Of a DNA stretch of 39,742 nt, positions 34,637-39,742 are shown piece after piece (position 1 is the stretch's first letter; every line of letters begins with the position of its first letter). Below the pieces are notes generated by a model. It saw only the letters and a program-made list of their open reading frames with translations. It was not told the origin of the DNA and searched no databases. The position numbers and the translations under genes are program-made. Origin of the DNA: Actinomycetota bacterium. Its GTDB lineage: Bacteria > Actinomycetota > Actinomycetes > Actinomycetales > Microbacteriaceae. The DNA lies in contig RFYI01000008.1 of NCBI GenBank assembly GCA_009921165.1, positions 1 to 39,742 of the forward strand, given 5' to 3'.

Positions 34637-35808
34637 TTTTTACTCCACTCCAGAACCACAGTTGCCCCTTGCCCGGGAGCTGAGACGATGTGAGTTCTTC
34701 CACCGACACTTTGCACTCGGCCAATGATGGAGTTTCTGATGCCTAGCCGTCCTTTAGGAACCCGGTTTGGTCTGAATCCTTTCCCGTTGTCCTTCAACAC
34801 AAGTTTCAACTCATCGTTCGAGGCTTTTAGAATAAGCTCACGTTTGGCTTTGAGCCCGGCATGCATCTGCGAGTTGTGTAATGCCTGCAACATGGCTTCA
34901 GTCAGCGCGGCTGATGTCTCGTGGCTTACTGCGAAATGAGTTTGGCACTCTTTTCTGGCTTCAATATCGGGATCAAGCCGCTTGGCTGCAGCGATGATTG
35001 AGTCAAATAAGTCCCCACATAGCACCGGAGCCGACACTTCACCTGAGAGCTCCAGATTTGCTAGTCTGTCCAAAGCATTCGCTGCTAGGTCAGCGACTAA
35101 TCGAGAATCAGTCTCAGACTTCGAATTGGCCGCGCTTATAAGTGCCGTCAAAACGCTGTCATGGATCAGCGCATCTAATCGTTGCCGTTCATTGCTTTCA
35201 GCTTCAGCCTTGGCTTCAAGCACTGCTACCTGAATTGCTTCGGCGTTTGCCATATCGGTTTTGTTTGCCGCACTTCTTAACATCAAAACGATAACTGCGA
35301 TCGAACTATTAGTGAGAACTGTGAATAGGGCATCTGTAAGTGTTTGTGTGAAGGTATGGGATCCACCGATAGGTAGAGAAAATATAAACTGTGTTCCGAT
35401 GGAAAGCAATACAAAGTATGTGATGGTCCAACGTAACCGAAAGCTAATTGCAGCCGCTACCCACCCGGTATCGAAGGCCCACCATAAAAAAGGATAGAAA
35501 CTTCCATCATGTGTTGGGACTTCTTTGATCATCAGTGGCCAAGCAGCCAAGAGAATGAACATGTATAGGGCATGGATTCGAAGATAAATATAGCTAGCGC
35601 TGCCAAACCAGAAAGTATAGGTAAAGGCTGCTGTGGTTGCCCAAAGAATGCTCACCAAGATCCAAGACAAAGGTTGAGCTAAATATTGTGCTTGATTGGA
35701 ATAGTTCAAACCGCTTTCAACGCTTAGCAACACTGATGCAGCAGCTAACGCTCTACCAATCAGGCGATTTATTCGAGCGGTAGCGAAGGTAGCTTGTGTG
35801 TTAGTCAT
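34633..35808 (-). CDS. Membrane sensor histidine kinase, NarL/DegS-like
   Basis: A 391-residue kinase with about six membrane helices in residues ~15-178, a linker helix, a HisKA_3-like DHp motif NERQRLDALIHDSVLTAL with phosphoacceptor His216, and an HATPase domain. The HATPase domain shows the N-box-like EAMLQALHNSQMHAG, G1 LKDNGKGFRPNRVPKGRLGIRNSI and the C-terminal GGRTHIVSAPGQGATVVLEW. It should phosphorylate the LuxR-type regulator whose stop overlaps its start (TAATG). The signal is unknown; the short periplasmic loops suggest sensing in or near the membrane. Confidence 0.9.
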   Translation of the reverse strand: MTNTQATFATARINRLIGRALAAASVLLSVESGLNYSNQAQYLAQPLSWILVSILWATTAAFTYTFWFGSASYIYLRIHALYMFILLAAWPLMIKEVPTHDGSFYPFLWWAFDTGWVAAAISFRLRWTITYFVLLSIGTQFIFSLPIGGSHTFTQTLTDALFTVLTNSSIAVIVLMLRSAANKTDMANAEAIQVAVLEAKAEAESNERQRLDALIHDSVLTALISAANSKSETDSRLVADLAANALDRLANLELSGEVSAPVLCGDLFDSIIAAAKRLDPDIEARKECQTHFAVSHETSAALTEAMLQALHNSQMHAGLKAKRELILKASNDELKLVLKDNGKGFRPNRVPKGRLGIRNSIIGRVQSVGGRTHIVSAPGQGATVVLEWSKK

Positions 35809-36467
35809 TAGATTAGGTCAGTTCCCATATATCCATCTTCGAGTAATCTCATTAGCAATTCAGATTTACCCGGGGCAGGCCTACCGACTTTTGAATACTT
35901 CTCCCTTACGCGATCGATGTGTTCTTTGACTGTGTATTTACTAAGTTTCAATTCATAAGCGACTGACTTCAAAGTCATGCCTGATGCATACAGTCGCAGT
36001 ACTTCCAGCTCTCGGTCGGTCAGTTTTGCTTTGAACTCTTGGTCACTATCTATGGCTGCGATAGTTTCTGCAGTATTTACTTTTATACCGTTAGCCACCA
36101 AGTGGATACATTCAAATAATTCCTTCATCTGCTGACTCTTAGTCACCAATGCTGCAGCCCCTTCAACTAGAGCGGCTTTAACCTGCGCCTTTCGATCTGC
36201 AATTGAAAAAATAAGAACTTCAGTTCCATAGTCAATCAACTTCCTAACGTTATGACTAGGTTCACTACCGTCAGCAAGAGACAGATCAAGTACTACAACC
36301 TGAGGTTTTTTCTTCAATTTACGAAGCAGTTCATCAACGGTCGGAGCATGCGAGATAAGTTCAAAACCATGTTCCAGACAAGCTCCAGCAAAGCCAAGTC
36401 TGATGGCCTCATGGTCATCGACTATGGCTACCTTTATCGGCTTAGCCTTTGTTCCCGTATTACTCAC
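35808..36467 (-). CDS. LuxR/NarL-family response regulator
   Basis: A 219-residue regulator. The receiver domain has VDDHEAIRLGFAG (acidic pair at ~17-18), phosphoacceptor Asp61 in VVVLDLSLADGS, and Lys in ALVTKSQQ near 110. The LuxR HTH is LTDRELEVLRLYASGMTLKSVAYELKLSKYTVKEHIDRVREKYSKVG (about 149-195), followed by a short tail. It starts with GTG overlapping the stop of the RNA methyltransferase gene (GTGA) and is coupled to the kinase (TAATG). Partner of the adjacent kinase; its targets are unknown, and no obvious operator for it is visible. Confidence 0.92.
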   Translation of the reverse strand: MSNTGTKAKPIKVAIVDDHEAIRLGFAGACLEHGFELISHAPTVDELLRKLKKKPQVVVLDLSLADGSEPSHNVRKLIDYGTEVLIFSIADRKAQVKAALVEGAAALVTKSQQMKELFECIHLVANGIKVNTAETIAAIDSDQEFKAKLTDRELEVLRLYASGMTLKSVAYELKLSKYTVKEHIDRVREKYSKVGRPAPGKSELLMRLLEDGYMGTDLI

Positions 36468-37672
36468 CGAACCAGACTAACCACTGTTTCAAAGTGGTGG
36501 GTGTGTGGAAATAGGTCAAATGCCTTGATACTTGCAATCTTGTAACCTGCGCCAGTCAGTGGCTTTAGATCTCTCACCAAAGCTATTGGATCGCAAGCAA
36601 CATAAACCAAGTGATCAGGAGCTAAAGTAATCAACCTCTCAATCACATGTTTACCAGCGCCTGATCTTGGTGGGTCCATGATTATTGTGCTCTTTGCAGG
36701 CAGTGCTCCAGCTGAAGCTAATTGGTCTAAGAAGCGCTCAGTTGGAGTTGCAATGGATTTAGCACCCTTGATATCTATCAAGTTACGTCTGGCATCTTCA
36801 GCCGCTGTTTTAGAAGCCTCAACAGTTGTGATCTTGATATCCAACCCATATGCGGCAGCCAGGGCACCACTGAACAATCCGACTCCACCGTAAAGGTCAT
36901 AATTCTGAGCATCTTTAGTAAAGCCAGCAGCTTTAGTAACTGCAACTACTTCTTCAGCGAGAAGATTGGCAGCTTCTCTATGAACCTGCCAGAACGCTCC
37001 AGCTGATAGGCGGAATGTTCGACCCCCTGCACGCTCTAAAAACTTCTCTTCACCTTTGAGTTTCTTATCGATAGTCCACTGTGTTTGACCTGTGCTTGAT
37101 GCGGCAATTTCAATCTTTTTGACATCTTGCCAATTCTTTAGGTGCAGTCCTAGTTCCTGAATATCCGGAACTGCTAGTGGCAGAGTCTTTACTCGAACTA
37201 CTTCATGAGTTCTTTCTTTGTAAGGACCAACATCGCCATCTTCATTGACATGAAGTTGCACGCGGGTGCGATAACCCAAACCATTTCGTTCATCATCCCC
37301 TGGGGCTGCAAGAACAGGAACTCGCATTTCAATTCCAGCAAAGCGCTGTAAGCCTTCTTCTAAGACATCTGCTTTTAGTTCTCTTTGACGAGAAAGACTT
37401 ATGTGACCAAACTCTGCGCCACCTGCCTCTTCAGCATTTTTCCAAAAGTGTTTTACACGATCAGGGGAAGCAGTAATAATTTCAACCGGCTCTGCTCGAC
37501 AGAACGCTCCACCTTTATCTTCATAAACCCTAACCTTGGCAACTTCACCAGGGATAACGTGAGAGACAAAGACCACTCTGCCTTCATGGCGAGCTACGAA
37601 AATACCGCCATGGGCCACCTTCTCTATTTGAACTTCGATGATGTGGCCAAGCCAGTTAGTTGATTTATTCAC
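36464..37672 (-). CDS. TrmA/RlmD-family RNA uracil-C5 methyltransferase
   Basis: A 402-residue SAM-dependent enzyme. An N-terminal TRAM domain (EVQIEKVAHGGIFVARHEGRVVFVSHVIPGEVAKVRVYED) precedes a Rossmann methyltransferase domain with YDLYGGVGLFSGALAAAYG, IIMDPPRSGAGKHV and VYVACDPIALVRDL, where Cys360 is the expected catalytic nucleophile, ending DLFPHTHHFETVVSLVR. Relatives with an Fe-S cluster have cysteines before the catalytic domain; here the segment reads GGAEFGHISL, so no cluster is expected. The target (tRNA or 23S rRNA) cannot be told from the sequence. It starts with GTG and is first in a run with the two-component genes. Confidence 0.9.
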   Translation of the reverse strand: MNKSTNWLGHIIEVQIEKVAHGGIFVARHEGRVVFVSHVIPGEVAKVRVYEDKGGAFCRAEPVEIITASPDRVKHFWKNAEEAGGAEFGHISLSRQRELKADVLEEGLQRFAGIEMRVPVLAAPGDDERNGLGYRTRVQLHVNEDGDVGPYKERTHEVVRVKTLPLAVPDIQELGLHLKNWQDVKKIEIAASSTGQTQWTIDKKLKGEEKFLERAGGRTFRLSAGAFWQVHREAANLLAEEVVAVTKAAGFTKDAQNYDLYGGVGLFSGALAAAYGLDIKITTVEASKTAAEDARRNLIDIKGAKSIATPTERFLDQLASAGALPAKSTIIMDPPRSGAGKHVIERLITLAPDHLVYVACDPIALVRDLKPLTGAGYKIASIKAFDLFPHTHHFETVVSLVR

Positions 37673-37699
37673 TGGACAAGTGTTTCACATCGGTTTCGA

Positions 37700-37705
37700 T
37701 AGTCT
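37700..37705 (+). promoter_or_regulatory. Candidate maf -10 (TAGTCT), leaderless
   Basis: TAGTCT, then TTACCC (6 nt), then the GTG start at 37712. It is the same hexamer as before the lipoprotein gene. It lies in the 39-bp divergent gap shared with the methyltransferase gene, which leaves little room for a long leader. Confidence 0.45.
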
Positions 37706-37711
37706 TTACCC

Positions 37712-38347
37712 GTGACCAAACTAGTTTTAGCTTCCACATCCCCAGCACGTCTTCGCTTACTCAAAGACGCCGGTATAGACCCGATAACCATCGCCCCTGG
37801 CGTTGATGAAGAACTGGTAGCCGATTTGGCTATGCAAGCAGGACAGATCGGTAATACCGCTGACCTAGTTCTCCTGTTAGCCAAAGCTAAGGCTGAAGCA
37901 GTCGTAAATCACCCTGATGCTCAAGATGCCCTAATCATCGGTTGCGATAGTTCACTAGACCTTGATGGTGAATCTCTAGGTAAACCCCATGATCCAGATG
38001 TAGCCATAGAACGCTGGAAGGCCATGAATGGCCGCTCAGGAAGGCTCTATACCGGCCATTGGCTAATTGATAACCGAGAGGTTATGACCATGCCCCCTGC
38101 CAATGGCAAGGCAACTAACACCAAAGTGCACTTCGCAGAGCTCTCAGATAGCGAGATTTTGGCCTATGTTGGCACAGGAGAACCTTTGAAAGTAGCAGGT
38201 GCTTTCACCATAGATGGCCTCGGAGGAGCCTTTATTAGGGCTATTGAAGGCGATGCTCACACCGTTGTTGGCCTTAGTTTGCCTACCCTCAGGGAGCTTT
38301 GCATAGGTTTAGGGGTAGATTACCCAAGCCTATGGCGCTCTAACTAG
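37712..38347 (+). CDS. maf: Maf-family nucleotide pyrophosphatase
   Basis: A 211-residue house-cleaning enzyme that hydrolyses non-canonical nucleoside triphosphates. It opens with GTG and the family motif LVLASTSPARLRLLKDAGI (S-x-R-R variant SPARLRLL). It also has VDEEL, a catalytic-acid region IIGCDSSLDLDGESLGKPHDPD (the usual ADQ is CDS here), MNGRSGRLYTGHWLID, and the C-terminal GGAFIRAIEGDAHTVVGLSLPTL. Maf between accE and accA is the mycobacterial order (Rv3282), though here other genes intervene. 15 bp separate it from accA, so the two are likely co-transcribed. Confidence 0.93.
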   Translation: MTKLVLASTSPARLRLLKDAGIDPITIAPGVDEELVADLAMQAGQIGNTADLVLLLAKAKAEAVVNHPDAQDALIIGCDSSLDLDGESLGKPHDPDVAIERWKAMNGRSGRLYTGHWLIDNREVMTMPPANGKATNTKVHFAELSDSEILAYVGTGEPLKVAGAFTIDGLGGAFIRAIEGDAHTVVGLSLPTLRELCIGLGVDYPSLWRSN

Positions 38348-38362
38348 GTAGGCTTAAGGCTT

Positions 38363-39742
38363 ATGACTGCCTTAAAACCAGCCAAGATAACCAAGGTTCT
38401 CATTGCTAACCGCGGTGAGATCGCCGTTCGTATCATTCGCGCAGCGAAAGATTCCGGCATTGCCTCGGTTGCAATCTATGCAGACCAAGACCGTGATGCC
38501 ATGCACACCAGGATGGCGGATGAGTCCTATTCACTCAATGGAACTACCAGTGCTGAGACATACCTGGTCATCGACAAGATTATTGAAATCGCTAAGCGCT
38601 CCGGTGCTAACGCTGTTCACCCCGGGTATGGTTTCCTTGCTGAAAATGCTTCTTTTGCTCAAGCCTGTTTGGATGCAGGTCTTATTTGGATTGGTCCATC
38701 CCCTAAAGCCATCGATCAACTAGGTGACAAGGTTTCAGCTCGACACATAGCTGAAAAAGTTGGTGCGCCGCTTGCTCCTGGGACATTGAACCCAGTTACC
38801 GGCGCTGAAGAAGTTTTAGATTTCGTTGCTAAGCACGGTTTGCCTATCGCTATCAAAGCTGCCTACGGTGGTGGTGGTCGAGGCATCAAAGTTGTTTATG
38901 AAAAAGAAGAAGTCGCTGATGCATTTGAATCTGCTACCCGTGAAGCAGTAGCTGCTTTTGGCAGAGGCGAATGTTTCGTTGAAAAGTATTTAGAAAAACC
39001 TCGTCACGTTGAGACCCAGTGTCTTGCTGATTCATTTGGCAATGTTGTCGTTGTATCAACCAGAGACTGTTCATTACAGCGCAGACACCAGAAACTTGTT
39101 GAAGAAGCACCTGCTCCTTTCCTAACTGATGATCAAGTCAAGAGACTCTATGAATCTTCAAAAGCTATCTTGAAAGAAGTTGGTTATCAAGGAGCTGGAA
39201 CCTGTGAGTTCCTAGTTGCTCAAGATGGCACCATTTCATTCCTTGAAGTAAATACTCGTTTGCAGGTTGAGCACCCAGTTTCAGAAGAAGTCACTGGATT
39301 AGATCTAGTTCGTGAGCAGTTCAGAATTGCTGAAGGTGGCAAATTAGATTACGCCGACCCTGTTATCAAAGGTCACTCTTTTGAATTCCGCATCAACGGT
39401 GAAGATGCAGGCAGAAACTTCATGCCAGCACCAGGTTCTGTTCATGTCTTCAATGTTCCTGGCGGACCTGGTGTTCGTGTTGACACCGGTGTTGAAGCAG
39501 GTTCAGAGATCTCTGGTTCATTCGATTCGATGATTGCCAAGCTAATCGTCACTGGCGCTACCCGTGAACAAGCACTTGAGCGCTCAAGAAGAGCTCTTGC
39601 CGAGATGCACATCGAAGGCATGCCAACAGTTCTTCCGTTCCACAGAAAGATTGTGAACGACCCAGCTTTTATAGGTTCTAAAGGAAAGTTCGGAATCTAT
39701 ACCCGTTGGATTGAAACCGAATGGAATAACGATGTTGAACCT
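38363..39742 (+). CDS. accA: Acyl-CoA carboxylase alpha subunit (biotin carboxylase), truncated by window end
   Basis: The frame runs open from ATG 38363 to the last base (460 codons) and is absent from the ORF track because it has no stop here. Biotin carboxylase motifs are clear: [40 protein letters not shown], the ATP-grasp loop [51 protein letters not shown] and [24 protein letters not shown]. The C-terminal BCCP domain with the biotinyl lysine should follow beyond the window. It pairs with AccD and AccE and is biotinylated by BirA, all in this window. AAGG 4-5 nt before the ATG is a modest ribosome site. Confidence 0.96.
   Translation, partial: MTALKPAKITKVLIANRGEIAVRIIRAAKDSGIASVAIYADQDRDAMHTRMADESYSLNGTTSAETYLVIDKIIEIAKRSGANAVHPGYGFLAENASFAQACLDAGLIWIGPSPKAIDQLGDKVSARHIAEKVGAPLAPGTLNPVTGAEEVLDFVAKHGLPIAIKAAYGGGGRGIKVVYEKEEVADAFESATREAVAAFGRGECFVEKYLEKPRHVETQCLADSFGNVVVVSTRDCSLQRRHQKLVEEAPAPFLTDDQVKRLYESSKAILKEVGYQGAGTCEFLVAQDGTISFLEVNTRLQVEHPVSEEVTGLDLVREQFRIAEGGKLDYADPVIKGHSFEFRINGEDAGRNFMPAPGSVHVFNVPGGPGVRVDTGVEAGSEISGSFDSMIAKLIVTGATREQALERSRRALAEMHIEGMPTVLPFHRKIVNDPAFIGSKGKFGIYTRWIETEWNNDVEP

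Noticed and set aside
34633-36467. The kinase-regulator pair as a mobile or recently transferred element
   Set aside because: No flanking repeats or mobility genes, and the overlapping stop/start codons with the upstream methyltransferase suggest a settled operon.
1-39742. Search for tRNA, rRNA, CRISPR arrays, insertion sequences and prophage genes
   Set aside because: I saw no tRNA-like cloverleaf in the short intergenic gaps, no regular repeat-spacer array, no transposase and no integrase. Reading by eye cannot fully exclude a small RNA gene.

Overview
This window looks like a streamlined, low-to-moderate GC actinobacterial chromosome. The base composition appears well under that of soil actinobacteria, although I did not compute it. 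The actinobacterial assignment rests on two WhiB proteins, an MtrA-MtrB pair, a PdtaS-type kinase, actinobacterial AccD/AccE/AccA carboxylase subunits, and a gene order that broadly parallels the M. tuberculosis Rv3217c to Rv3285 block. A small planktonic Microbacteriaceae (Luna-type) is my best guess; a Nanopelagicales (acI) type is the alternative. I see no tRNA, rRNA, insertion sequence, phage or CRISPR.

Layout. 1-4.4 kb: small membrane protein, whiB1, then a minus-strand run of an unrecognised gene, a SAF-domain (CpaB-like) protein, a deviant ParA/CpaE-like ATPase and pdtaS. 4.5-13.5 kb: DUF6459-type protein converging on a long minus-strand run manB - sahH - mtrA - mtrB - comF-like - secA. 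13.5-18.6 kb: a degenerate zincin-like protein converging on whiB2 - giant membrane glycosyltransferase - DUF5719. 18.7-22.2 kb: galE, manA and an O-antigen ligase-like protein for surface sugar metabolism. 22.2-29.8 kb: a minus-strand run birA - PH-domain protein - purK - purE - LCP ligase, followed by a lipoprotein, a secreted repeat protein and a LysM-containing ORF; the last two look like one gene split by a frameshift. 29.9-39.7 kb: accD and accE, a DUF885 peptidase, a three-gene sensory module (pseudokinase, kinase, LuxR-type regulator), a TrmA-family RNA methyltransferase, maf, and accA running off the right edge.

How the genes work together. Most are housekeeping: protein export (SecA), envelope-stress signalling and division (MtrAB), the methyl cycle (SahH), purines (PurEK), biotin loading and acyl-CoA carboxylation (BirA, AccD, AccE, AccA), and cell-surface glycan assembly (ManA, ManB, GalE, GT, ligase, LCP). 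Genes are extremely tightly packed: many stop/start codons overlap as ATGA, GTGA or TAATG, and convergent genes usually overlap or abut. No gene-free stretch exceeds 300 bases; the longest is 239 bp at 33432-33670.

Most notable points: (1) that 239-bp region is full of inverted repeats; (2) the adjacent operon pairs a histidine kinase with a paralogue-like protein whose phosphoacceptor His is replaced by Ala; (3) ten genes have a -10-like hexamer 6-8 nt before the start codon, suggesting widespread leaderless mRNAs; (4) the LysM ORF is probably the frame-shifted C-terminus of its upstream neighbour; (5) a 10-bp inverted repeat overlaps the ribosome binding site of the DUF885 peptidase; (6) lpqB and hpf, usual neighbours of mtrAB and secA, are missing from their places.
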